Part shown: piece by piece, positions 1 to 5,832 of the stretch | Layout: every line of letters starts with the position of its first letter | Position numbering within the stretch: position 1 is the stretch's first letter | Assembly (NCBI GenBank): GCA_943324055.2 | Contig: CALPKD020000102.1 | Span: 1-5,855 of the forward strand | Reading direction: 5' to 3' | DNA length: 5,855 nt | Source: Chitinophaga pinensis | GTDB taxonomy: Bacteria; Bacteroidota; Bacteroidia; Chitinophagales; Chitinophagaceae | Position numbers and translations under genes: made by a program | The notes under the pieces: generated by a model | Databases searched by the model: none | Seen by the model: only the letters and a program-made list of their open reading frames with translations | Told to the model about the DNA's origin: nothing

Positions 1-231
1 ATGGCAAAATTGCCAGTGGAAGATACCGATGAATTTTGCGAATGGCTACTTACTAGCTTCCGAAAAAACAATGCTACTATCATGTTGGCACCAGCTAGCG
101 GATTTTATTCGACACCTGGGTATGGCAAAAATGAAATACGCTTAGCATATGTACTTAATGTAGAAGATATTCATGCAGCGATGGATTGCTTAGAAGCTGC
201 ACTGCTAGTGTATCCTAAGCGAATTGGATAA
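1..231 (+). CDS. Class I/II PLP-dependent aminotransferase, C-terminal fragment (5' end outside window)
   Basis: These 76 codons are the end of a fold-type I PLP-dependent aminotransferase of the aspartate-aminotransferase superfamily, a cytoplasmic enzyme moving amino groups between amino acids and 2-oxoacids. Seen: a KLPVEDTDEF-type segment followed by WLL, then APASGFYSTPG (residues 30-40), then GKNEIRLAYVLN (42-53) and a final helix ending in YPKRIG. The Arg at residue 47 (bases 139-141) matches the conserved C-terminal Arg that binds the substrate alpha-carboxylate in this superfamily. Full-length members have about 390-400 residues, so around four fifths of the gene lies upstream. The ATG at base 1 is almost certainly an internal Met, because the lysine-binding and PLP phosphate-binding regions are missing. 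The gene converges on the SusD-like gene. The substrate cannot be told from this piece. Confidence 0.88.
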   Translation: MAKLPVEDTDEFCEWLLTSFRKNNATIMLAPASGFYSTPGYGKNEIRLAYVLNVEDIHAAMDCLEAALLVYPKRIG

Positions 232-251
232 AAATATTCGTGTTATTTTAA

Positions 252-296
252 CTAATAAGTAATTGTTTTAGATTTAACAATTACTTAAACTATTAG
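252..296 (+). other. A/T-rich hairpin just downstream of the aminotransferase stop
   Basis: Bases 256-267 (TAAGTAATTGTT) and 276-287 (AACAATTACTTA) form a perfect 12-bp inverted repeat with an 8-base loop. An outer CTAA/TTAG pair (252-255 with 293-296) could extend the stem across a 5-base bulge. It starts 21 bases after the stop codon. No T-run follows the right arm, so it is not a classical intrinsic terminator. It may protect the mRNA 3' end or be a protein site. Seen: the inverted repeat. The role is inferred. Confidence 0.45.
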
Positions 297-311
297 CAAG
301 GGACGATGTGT

Positions 312-319
312 TAACTTTG
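312..319 (+). promoter_or_regulatory. Possible -7 promoter element (TAACTTTG)
   Basis: TAACTTTG matches the Bacteroidota -7 consensus TAnnTTTG exactly. No TTG/TTTG -33 element lies 19-21 bases upstream, so the match is only half a promoter. A start near base 325 would give an RNA of about 70 bases ending at the terminator at 367-395, with no convincing ORF inside. This could be a small RNA gene, or the motif could be chance within the aminotransferase 3' UTR. Confidence 0.25.
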
Positions 320-366
320 TACCGTTATAGTTTAGGAATGAATTTATTATAGCAAGCAATCGTAAT

Positions 367-395
367 AGCCCGTTGTTTCTACAATGGGCTTTTTT
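367..395 (+). terminator. Intrinsic terminator, + strand
   Basis: AGCCCGTTGT (367-376) pairs with ACAATGGGCT (381-390) around a TTCT loop, with a single G-U pair in a 10-bp stem, and is followed by a run of T (390-395). This is a textbook rho-independent terminator for rightward transcription, ending either the aminotransferase mRNA (135 bases past its stop) or a short RNA started near 325. The opposite strand has no matching T-run, so it works in one direction only. Confidence 0.85.
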
Positions 396-446
396 ATGCG
401 TGCCATTTATCGAAACCGCCTTTGGTATATCTAAGTCCGATAACAC

Positions 447-482
447 AAAAAGGGTCCTCCGAAATTCGGAGGACCCTTTTTT
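447..482. terminator. Strong bidirectional intrinsic terminator between convergent genes
   Basis: GGGTCCTCCG (452-461) pairs perfectly with CGGAGGACCC (467-476) around a 5-base loop (AAATT). T477-482 follows on the + strand and A447-451 precedes, giving a U-run on the minus-strand transcript as well. The right edge lies about 20 bases past the SusD-like stop codon, so it should end the SusC/SusD-like operon. It also backs up the + strand terminator at 367-395. Confidence 0.93.
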
Positions 483-502
483 ATATAAGATGTATAAACT
501 TA

Positions 503-1987
503 TTATTTATCCCACCATACTCTTGCGTCAGCGATATCGCCGCCTGTTAAACCTGTCACGGCAGCTTTAACATTATCAGCGTTTAAGCTATACTCATCCG
601 TACCATATATGTAACGACGAGGAATTTGACCACCTGTACCTGCGTTTGTTGCATAAATAGTTGGAGTTAATACAGGGAACCCTGTTCTTCTCCACTCAGA
701 CCAAGCTTGTTGTCCGTTTGGATATAAGGCCAACCAACGTTGAGTTGAGATTAATTTAATTGCATCTGCTGTAGTATAAGCAACTGCAGTTTGCGCTAAA
801 TAAGTAGTAGCCTGCGTTGAAGTATACCCGTATTGAGCAAATGCATTGGTAACAGCTGAAGCGTACAATGTAGCAGCAACTTCTGTAGTCCAACCTCTAG
901 CAGCAGCTTCGGCACGAGCCAATAAAACGGTAGCAGAGTTCATGATTACTACTGGTTCAGTAGCTGGTGTAGCAGCTCCTTTTAAAATATAAGGGATAGT
1001 AGCTGTTGCCACTAAAACCGCTTTCGCACGGTCTAAACCATAAGGGAACCCTACGGCAGTTGTACCAAACGAAGCGATACGAGGATCACTTAATGTTGTT
1101 AAAGCATCTGTAACAGTTTTACTTACTGCATCATCCTTTCTTGCACTAGTCACATAACTTGAATACCAAGGATTGTTAAAAGTACTTCCAGGATATGACA
1201 ATGATACGTTTTCAGTATTCAACGCGATACTACCATTTGCATCTGCTAAAGCAGCAGCAAATTCGGTAGCAGCCCATTGACCTGCATTTGGATATACTTT
1301 ACTAGTACGTAATGCGATAATCATACGCATTGAATTAGCAAATTTTTTCCACTTTAAGTTTACTGCTGTAGCAGTACCAGTACCAGCATAGTTCATCAAT
1401 ACATCTCCTTTTACAGCGATGCTTGAATTATCAAACTGAGCAACAGCTTCCTTTAATTCTTTAACAAGATCAATATAAATATCTTGTTGTTTGTCATACT
1501 TTGGCAAGTATACCTTTTCTAAACCTTTTAAGGCTTGAGAATAAGGGATATCACCCCATCTGTCTGTAATAGTCCAATAGATGTATGCTTTAAGGATTCT
1601 AGCAATCGCAATTTGGCTATTGTTAGGTCCTGCTGTAGCAACAGCTGCTTTAGTTAAAGGATCTGTGTTTTTATTGATGATATTTTGTAAATCATACAAA
1701 TCACCATAATAAATTGACTGAAAACTAGCAACTGGGGCCGTATACAATGAGTTACCAGGATATTGTGTTTCAGCAAAATACTGAACATAATGACCATTGG
1801 ATACACTTGTACCATAGCCTCCAAAACCAGAAAGGACATTTGTTAATAACGCAGACGTTACTGGAGTTCCAGTACCTCCTGGATCAACGTTCGTCGTTCC
1901 AAAGTCGCTTACTTTGTTACAACCTGTACCGCTAATGATAACGGCAAAAGCTACTGCAAGTGAGCTTATTTTAAATATTTTTTTCAT
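503..1987 (-). CDS. SusD/RagB-like nutrient-binding outer-membrane lipoprotein (SusD-like_2 type)
   Basis: A 494-residue surface lipoprotein that binds the ligand and caps the SusC-like barrel encoded just upstream. Seen: a lipoprotein signal (MKKIFKISS, then a hydrophobic stretch, Cys at 23 in SGTGC). The Gly three residues before the Cys is looser than a standard lipobox. Next come the TNVDP/PVTSALLTN block (32-50), which is typical of the SusD-like_2 group and not of classical starch SusD, YVQYFAETQY (67-76), and the helical DRWGDIPYSQA motif (142-152). Near the C-terminus are RWLALYPNGQQAWSEWRRTG (417-436), PRRYIY (455-460) and an ending VWWDK. Length is normal and the frame is intact. 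The start is 29 bases past the transporter stop, has no Shine-Dalgarno sequence, and is fixed by the signal peptide. The family call is firm; the ligand is unknown, since SusD-like_2 members are not confined to glycans. Confidence 0.95.
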   Translation of the reverse strand: MKKIFKISSLAVAFAVIISGTGCNKVSDFGTTNVDPGGTGTPVTSALLTNVLSGFGGYGTSVSNGHYVQYFAETQYPGNSLYTAPVASFQSIYYGDLYDLQNIINKNTDPLTKAAVATAGPNNSQIAIARILKAYIYWTITDRWGDIPYSQALKGLEKVYLPKYDKQQDIYIDLVKELKEAVAQFDNSSIAVKGDVLMNYAGTGTATAVNLKWKKFANSMRMIIALRTSKVYPNAGQWAATEFAAALADANGSIALNTENVSLSYPGSTFNNPWYSSYVTSARKDDAVSKTVTDALTTLSDPRIASFGTTAVGFPYGLDRAKAVLVATATIPYILKGAATPATEPVVIMNSATVLLARAEAAARGWTTEVAATLYASAVTNAFAQYGYTSTQATTYLAQTAVAYTTADAIKLISTQRWLALYPNGQQAWSEWRRTGFPVLTPTIYATNAGTGGQIPRRYIYGTDEYSLNADNVKAAVTGLTGGDIADARVWWDK

Positions 1988-1993
1988 TTTCCA

Positions 1994-2002
1994 ATTGTTT
2001 TA
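1994..2002 (-). promoter_or_regulatory. A-rich translation leader TAAAACAAT before the SusD-like start
   Basis: On the minus strand TAAAACAAT lies 6 bases before the SusD-like ATG, within the 29-base gap between the two genes. The same nine bases precede the SusC-like ATG (5258-5266). There is no AGGAGG-type site. A-rich leaders of this sort are common in Bacteroidota, where initiation mostly does not rely on Shine-Dalgarno pairing. The shared 9-mer is seen; a role in initiation is inferred. Confidence 0.35.
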
Positions 2003-2016
2003 TATAATAATAAATT

Positions 2017-5000
2017 TTAGAAACTAATTTTCAAGTTAACACCAAGAGATCTAGTTCCTGGAAACTGTCCATTCTCCCCATATGAATTACTAATCTCAGA
2101 CGGATCGAAATCCTTTGTTTGAGAATAGATCAACAACAGGTTGTTTGCAACTGCAGATAAAGTTGCACTTTGCATTACTTTAGACAATCCTAGTTTTTTA
2201 ACATTGAAGCGGTAACCTAAACTTAATTCACGAAGTTTAACAAAAGTTAAATCGTAAATATTATTGTCAGTAATCCGGCTAGAATAGGTTTGTTGGTAAT
2301 AAGTAGCCGCGTCAACATAATAGTCAACTGCTTTACCTGTAGCATCCACACCAAAAGTGTGCACACCACCACCTGCTGATACTGCATCACGAACATTTTT
2401 ACCCTTATCATTGATAGCAGCTGTTCTTTCAGTCAAACCAGAGAAAGTTCCCCAGAAATCACTCAATGAAGCAAATTTACCGCCTTTTTGGAAGTCAATA
2501 TTTACATTCACTACAATATTCTTATAAGTGAATGAGTTTTGTACACCACCAGTAAAATCAGGTAATACACTACCCAAATAAGTTGGAGTAGCTTCTTTTA
2601 ACCATAAACCAGCAGAATTAAGAATTGGTTGACCCTTAATAGTTTGTTTTTTATAACCATATAATTGACCCCACTTTTGACCTACAGCTTGAACAACATA
2701 CGGTACATAAGATCCACCATATGATCCAGCAGAATAAGTCAATAACTTAACTGAAGGATCGCCTAAGCTAACGATTTGGTTTTCTAAAGTACGGCTAAAG
2801 TTTACATTGAAATCCCATTGGAAATCAGTGGTAACAATTGGCTTAGCGTTAAATGTAATGTCAAAACCATTTTTAGCTACTTTACCTACATTGGTTAACA
2901 ATCCAGAGAATCCGCTAGTACCATTAATTGAAGTACTGATAGGGAAGTCGGTAGATGTCTGATCCCAATAAACCACGTTTAATCCAAGTCTATTTTTTAA
3001 GAATTTTAATTCAAGACCCGCTTCCTTAGCTGTATTCACAGCACCATGTATAGATGGATCAACTACTGAGTTAGGAGTAGCCATTGTAAAGTTGCCATTA
3101 TATTGGTTTGCACCTACACCATAGCTAAATCCAGGATATGCATAAGCACCTAATGCTGCAGGAACCTCACCCCAAGTTGCTCTCAACTTACCATAAGACA
3201 AGAAAGGCACTTTATTTTTAATTAAATCGCTAAATACAAAACTACCACCAAAGTTTTTGATAACAATTGAGTTATTATCAGCAGGTAATGTAGAATAGTA
3301 ATCCTTACGAATTGTAAAGTCAGCAAATAAGAAGTTTCTATAACCAATATTACCAGTTACAAAACCAGCTCTGTATTTATCCTGGCTTCTGCCATTTGAA
3401 TAACCCATTGCGGTTTTAGAATTCTGTAAAGTATATAAATCTTGTACGTTCAAACCGCCTGTGGTATTTGCAGATACGCTTCTTGAATTCGCTCTGAATA
3501 TATCAAAACCTAAGTTTGCATTAAAATCAAAATCACTTACTTTTTTATTGTAAGACAATAAACCTTCAAAGTTTTCTCTGTTAGAGAAAGTATTTGAAGT
3601 ACTATAAGCCGCTTTAGCACCTGTTTGAACACCACTAGATTCTAGTAATGAATACATCTTGTTTTCGTAGTAAGTTGTATTTTGGTTTTTACGGTAAGTA
3701 CCTTTTATTTTAAAGTCGCTATTGATTTTGTAAGCAACAGAAACATCACCATATAAACGGTCTTTTCTGTTCATATTCGATACATTATTCATGTACTCAA
3801 AAGGATTATCCCAATAGTTAGCTTTGAACCAGTTTGTTTGACTTGTTGCACTTGTTAAGCTATAAGAATCTGGATTGCTATGATTCCAGCTAGCTAAGTA
3901 ACCTTGAGGAGAACGTAAGCCAACTAATTCTCTCATGATACCAAAATCTAAATCTCTGTGGAACCATGCATTGAAAGAACCAGTAGAGTTGTTAGAATAT
4001 CCATCATCAAATTCACCATTTACATTTTGAGTTACATAGTTGATGTTAGCAGCTACCGTTAATTTGGCAGTTACATCCATACTTGTATTTACTGAAAAAG
4101 TATGCTTATCTAAAGTAGTGGTAGGAACCGTTCCTTTTTGATTGATATTAGAATAAGAAATACGTGTTTGAGAATTGTCCGTTGCTTTTGAAAAACTAAC
4201 ATTATTGTTCAATGAAACACCCATGTCATAATACTGACGTGCGTTATTTGGTTGAGGAGTCAATTTAGCAGTTTTGCCTGTGTATTTTGTACCAGGATAG
4301 AATGCATACCAAGGAATGTATTCTTGTCCTAACATTGCAGGTCCCCAGCTTGCATCATCTGTGAAATCGTGATACATTTTACCACTTAATGATTTCCATT
4401 CTTCTGGCATACCAGCAACCCAAGTAAATTCAGTTAAATCAGGATTACCACCACCAGCATATTTATTTTGGTAGTTAGGCAATTTGTATACTTTATCAAA
4501 AGTTACACCAGTATTAAAAGTTACCCCAATACCAGTTTCTCCTTTTTTAGCTTTACGTGTTGTAATTACAATTGCACCATTTGCTCCAGCTGGTCCAAAA
4601 AGGGCAGCAGCAGCAGGTCCAGCTAAAACAGTTACCGCGTCAACGTCATCAGGATTGATATCAGCAGCAGATGGCATTTGTGTACCATTTACTACGTATA
4701 ATACTGCAGATGCAGAGTTGATACCGTTCTCACCTCTAATACGTACGTTAGTTTCAACACCTAATTTACCAGCAGCTTGGCTTTGAACTTGAATACCAGC
4801 AACTTTACCCGCTAAGGCGTTGTTGATATTTAACTGACGGACTGTTGAAAGTTGATCGCCAGAAATAGTTTGAGCACTCACACTACTACTTCTTGCACTT
4901 CGCTTTGTTTCGAAGGCACTAGTAATCACAACTTCCTTTAGAGAAGATGCGTTGCTTGCTTTTAGAGTTATCACTAAAGTTGATTGGTTATCAAGTGTAA

Positions 5001-5253
5001 CGCTTTGGCTATTAAAACCAAGAGCAGTCACTTCAATAACATCTCCTTTTTTTGCTTTTACGGCAAATGCACCGTTTGCATCAGCTGAAGTACCAGATAA
5101 ACGGGCACCTTTAGCTTTTACCAAAACGGATACAAAAGGTACAGCATCACCTTTTTCGTCTGTTACCTTACCGGTAACATTTCGTACTTGCGCAGTTGCT
5201 CCTATTACGAAGCATAACATTGAAACAAGTAATGTAGATACGATTTTCTTCAT
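2017..5253 (-). CDS. SusC/RagA-like TonB-linked outer-membrane transporter
   Basis: A 1078-residue TonB-dependent beta-barrel that imports a ligand passed on by the SusD-like partner. Seen in order: Sec signal peptide with likely cleavage after ATA (19-21); a carboxypeptidase-D-regulatory-like beta-sandwich (about 23-100, GKVTDEKGDAVPFVSV to GFNSQSVTL); a TonB-box-like LKEVVITSA (105-113); the plug (about 119-235) with VRIRG (170-174), VLYVVNG (184-190) and GANGAIVITT (223-232). A 22-strand-type barrel then runs to a final aromatic (LKISF), the usual Bam signal. There is no STN domain before the beta-sandwich, so it is probably not a sigma-relay transducer. The plug departs from the common SusC pattern: VVNG where VVDG is usual, and FGPAGANG where YGSRAANG is usual. 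Length is typical and the frame is intact. It is the first gene of a two-gene operon; the signal peptide fixes the start. The substrate cannot be inferred. Confidence 0.96.
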   Translation of the reverse strand: MKKIVSTLLVSMLCFVIGATAQVRNVTGKVTDEKGDAVPFVSVLVKAKGARLSGTSADANGAFAVKAKKGDVIEVTALGFNSQSVTLDNQSTLVITLKASNASSLKEVVITSAFETKRSARSSSVSAQTISGDQLSTVRQLNINNALAGKVAGIQVQSQAAGKLGVETNVRIRGENGINSASAVLYVVNGTQMPSAADINPDDVDAVTVLAGPAAAALFGPAGANGAIVITTRKAKKGETGIGVTFNTGVTFDKVYKLPNYQNKYAGGGNPDLTEFTWVAGMPEEWKSLSGKMYHDFTDDASWGPAMLGQEYIPWYAFYPGTKYTGKTAKLTPQPNNARQYYDMGVSLNNNVSFSKATDNSQTRISYSNINQKGTVPTTTLDKHTFSVNTSMDVTAKLTVAANINYVTQNVNGEFDDGYSNNSTGSFNAWFHRDLDFGIMRELVGLRSPQGYLASWNHSNPDSYSLTSATSQTNWFKANYWDNPFEYMNNVSNMNRKDRLYGDVSVAYKINSDFKIKGTYRKNQNTTYYENKMYSLLESSGVQTGAKAAYSTSNTFSNRENFEGLLSYNKKVSDFDFNANLGFDIFRANSRSVSANTTGGLNVQDLYTLQNSKTAMGYSNGRSQDKYRAGFVTGNIGYRNFLFADFTIRKDYYSTLPADNNSIVIKNFGGSFVFSDLIKNKVPFLSYGKLRATWGEVPAALGAYAYPGFSYGVGANQYNGNFTMATPNSVVDPSIHGAVNTAKEAGLELKFLKNRLGLNVVYWDQTSTDFPISTSINGTSGFSGLLTNVGKVAKNGFDITFNAKPIVTTDFQWDFNVNFSRTLENQIVSLGDPSVKLLTYSAGSYGGSYVPYVVQAVGQKWGQLYGYKKQTIKGQPILNSAGLWLKEATPTYLGSVLPDFTGGVQNSFTYKNIVVNVNIDFQKGGKFASLSDFWGTFSGLTERTAAINDKGKNVRDAVSAGGGVHTFGVDATGKAVDYYVDAATYYQQTYSSRITDNNIYDLTFVKLRELSLGYRFNVKKLGLSKVMQSATLSAVANNLLLIYSQTKDFDPSEISNSYGENGQFPGTRSLGVNLKISF

Positions 5254-5257
5254 GTTT

Positions 5258-5266
5258 ATTGTTTTA
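5258..5266 (-). promoter_or_regulatory. A-rich translation leader TAAAACAAT before the SusC-like start
   Basis: On the minus strand TAAAACAAT lies 4 bases before the SusC-like ATG, repeating the nine bases found before the partner gene at 1994-2002. No Shine-Dalgarno sequence is present. It may be an unpaired A-rich ribosome entry stretch shared by the two cistrons, or chance in A/T-rich DNA. Confidence 0.35.
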
Positions 5267-5284
5267 GAATAAAATATATATAGC

Positions 5285-5292
5285 CAAATCTA
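5285..5292 (-). promoter_or_regulatory. Probable -7 element of the SusC/SusD-like operon promoter (TAGATTTG)
   Basis: On the minus strand TAGATTTG fits the Bacteroidota -7 consensus TAnnTTTG exactly. It ends 31 bases before the SusC-like ATG, which would leave a 5' leader of about 25 bases. The expected -33 TTG/TTTG is missing: the nearest TTG (complement of 5305-5307) is only 12 bases away, where 19-21 is usual. A good -7 with a poor -33 suggests that transcription needs an activator. The motif is seen; its use is inferred. Confidence 0.5.
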
Positions 5293-5300
5293 ATAAAAAT

Positions 5301-5315
5301 TTAACAATATGTTAA
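5301..5315. promoter_or_regulatory. Palindrome TTAACA-ATA-TGTTAA over the -33 region
   Basis: A perfect 6-3-6 inverted repeat is centred on base 5308, 16 bases upstream of the nearer edge of the -7 motif. It therefore covers the spacer and -33 zone of the predicted promoter. Such placement would suit a dimeric repressor or a class II activator. A/T-rich DNA produces short palindromes by chance, so this is a candidate operator only. Confidence 0.35.
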
Positions 5316-5463
5316 TGAAAATATAATTTATCTATTTGGGGATGTGGCAAAAAATACATACAGTCATTAGCTTGTGGTCAAATCTGCAAATTAACCAACT
5401 GATAAATATTATTTAACGTATATTTTTAAATTAATATATAATTAAAAAAAATCAATAAAATTT
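5316..5463. other. A/T-rich upstream non-coding segment
   Basis: I see no gene in this stretch. Bases 5401-5463 are almost pure A/T, with AATTAATATATAATT (5429-5443) and an A-tract at 5444-5450, which suggests bent or easily melted DNA between the repeat array and the promoter. Two near-matches to TAnnTTTG on the minus strand (CAGATTTG at 5379-5386, TTAATTTG at 5387-5394) each miss one consensus base and have no -33 partner. GGCAAAAAATACAT (5346-5359) resembles the GGCCAAAAAT part of the array and may be an outlying copy. Confidence 0.4.
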
Positions 5464-5646
5464 AGGCAAATCGAGGCCAAAAATATAGAATAATGATAAA
5501 AATTGAGAAGGAAGGGGCAATTTGTAAGAAGCGAGGGGGCAATGTAAGAAGACAGGCCAAAAATGTAAAAAAACAGACGCAAATAGCTAAAGCAGTAGGG
5601 TTGCTTGTAAAAGCTAAGCTTAAAATTGTAGGATATAAAGTAGCTA
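5464..5646. repeat. Degenerate direct-repeat array, about 20-21-bp period
   Basis: The clearest copies on the + strand are TTGTAAGAAG at 5522-5531, ATGTAAGAAG at 5542-5551, ATGTAAAAAA at 5563-5572, TTGTAAAAGC at 5605-5614 and TTGTAGGATA at 5626-5635. Their starts are 20, 21, 42 and 21 bases apart; the slot at 5584 holds the weak copy TAGCTAAAGC. The second halves also repeat: GGGGCAA at 5514-5520 and 5536-5542, and AGGCCAAAAAT at 5474-5484 and 5554-5564. TTGAGAAGGA at 5503-5512 looks like a further, shortened copy. The core (5503-5583) is convincing and the flanks are weak. About two helical turns per unit would put all copies on one face of the DNA. It could be a multi-site operator for the SusC/SusD-like operon about 250 bases away, or a decaying minisatellite. 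The units are too short, and have no unique spacers, for CRISPR. Confidence 0.5.
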
Positions 5647-5657
5647 TTAGACTATGA
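5493..5657 (+). CDS. Doubtful small cationic ORF, 54 residues, overlapping the repeat array
   Basis: An open frame runs from ATG (5493-5495) to TGA (5655-5657). The product would be very basic: 12 Lys, 4 Arg and only 2 Glu. Because the array below it has a 21-base period, the protein from residue 17 shows 7-residue steps: NVRRQAK, NVKKQTQ, IAKAVGL, LVKAKLK, IVGYKVA. The aliphatic residues would fall on one side of a helix. I do not recognise it. No good promoter or ribosome site precedes it, and A/G-rich DNA gives Lys-rich open frames by chance, so it may be an artefact of the repeat. Its stop lies 13 bases from that of the opposing small gene at 5671-5832. The frame is seen; coding is uncertain. 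Confidence 0.2.
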   Translation: MIKIEKEGAICKKRGGNVRRQAKNVKKQTQIAKAVGLLVKAKLKIVGYKVAIRL

Positions 5658-5670
5658 TAGCAAAATCAGA

Positions 5671-5832
5671 TCAACTTCCTCTTGAGCCACCAGTCTTGAT
5701 AGGCTTTTTAGTTGTTCCGCTTGACTTAGTGCTAGCCTTTGCAATAAACTTAGAACTTCCCCCTTGGAAAGTTGCTTTAGTGCCAGGCGTTGCTTTTTTA
5801 TCAGCCACCTTTTTGTTAATATGAAATCCCAT
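5671..5832 (-). CDS. Small very basic Lys/Gly/Ser/Thr-rich protein, function unknown
   Basis: ATG (complement of 5830-5832) to TGA (complement of 5671-5673) encodes 53 residues. Seen: start MGFHINKKVADKK, a middle TFQGGSSKFIAKAST and an end KKPIKTGGSRGS. It has 11 Lys and 1 Arg against a single Asp, with no signal peptide, membrane helix or cysteine. The composition suggests a disordered, nucleic-acid- or ribosome-associated peptide, but no family is recognised. The frame stays open upstream to the window edge (reading FVFQFLA before the Met), so a longer protein is possible, although this ATG is the only in-window Met start. It is transcribed in the same direction as the SusC-like gene but lies over 400 bases upstream of it, so it is probably a separate unit. 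No T-tailed hairpin terminator was found after it. Codons are clean and the composition is non-random, so I favour a real gene. Confidence 0.5.
   Translation of the reverse strand: MGFHINKKVADKKATPGTKATFQGGSSKFIAKASTKSSGTTKKPIKTGGSRGS

Noticed and set aside
1..231. A complete small 76-residue protein starting at base 1
   Set aside because: The sequence matches the C-terminal domain of a roughly 390-residue aminotransferase; the first ATG merely coincides with the window edge.
232..366. tRNA gene after the aminotransferase
   Set aside because: No cloverleaf, no T-loop GTTCGAnTC-like block and no CCA-compatible acceptor stem; the only strong pairing is a single A/T-rich hairpin.
373..570. 65-codon + strand open frame
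   Set aside because: It begins inside a terminator stem, runs through the bidirectional terminator and ends antisense to the SusD-like C-terminus; no family features are visible.
1654..1935. Two further open frames, one on each strand (1654-1839 minus, 1747-1935 plus), inside the SusD-like gene
   Set aside because: Both are out-of-frame shadows of a clearly coding, full-length lipoprotein gene and show no family features.
4604..4617. GCAGCAGCAGCAGG triplet repeat as a slippage-prone phase-variation site
   Set aside because: Only about four units, and it encodes the Ala run in the plug; triplet changes would not shift the frame, so on/off switching is not expected.
2017..5253. FecI/FecR-type signal-transducing transporter
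   Set aside because: The mature N-terminus starts directly with the carboxypeptidase-regulatory-like domain; there is no STN domain and no sigma/anti-sigma gene in the window.
4484..5272. Two + strand open frames of 100 and 106 codons antisense to the SusC-like gene
   Set aside because: They lie opposite the conserved plug and N-terminal domains, whose codon pattern explains the openness; no promoter or recognisable motif.
5464..5646. CRISPR array
   Set aside because: Units are 20-21 bases head to tail with no unique spacers, and copies are degenerate; no cas gene is present.
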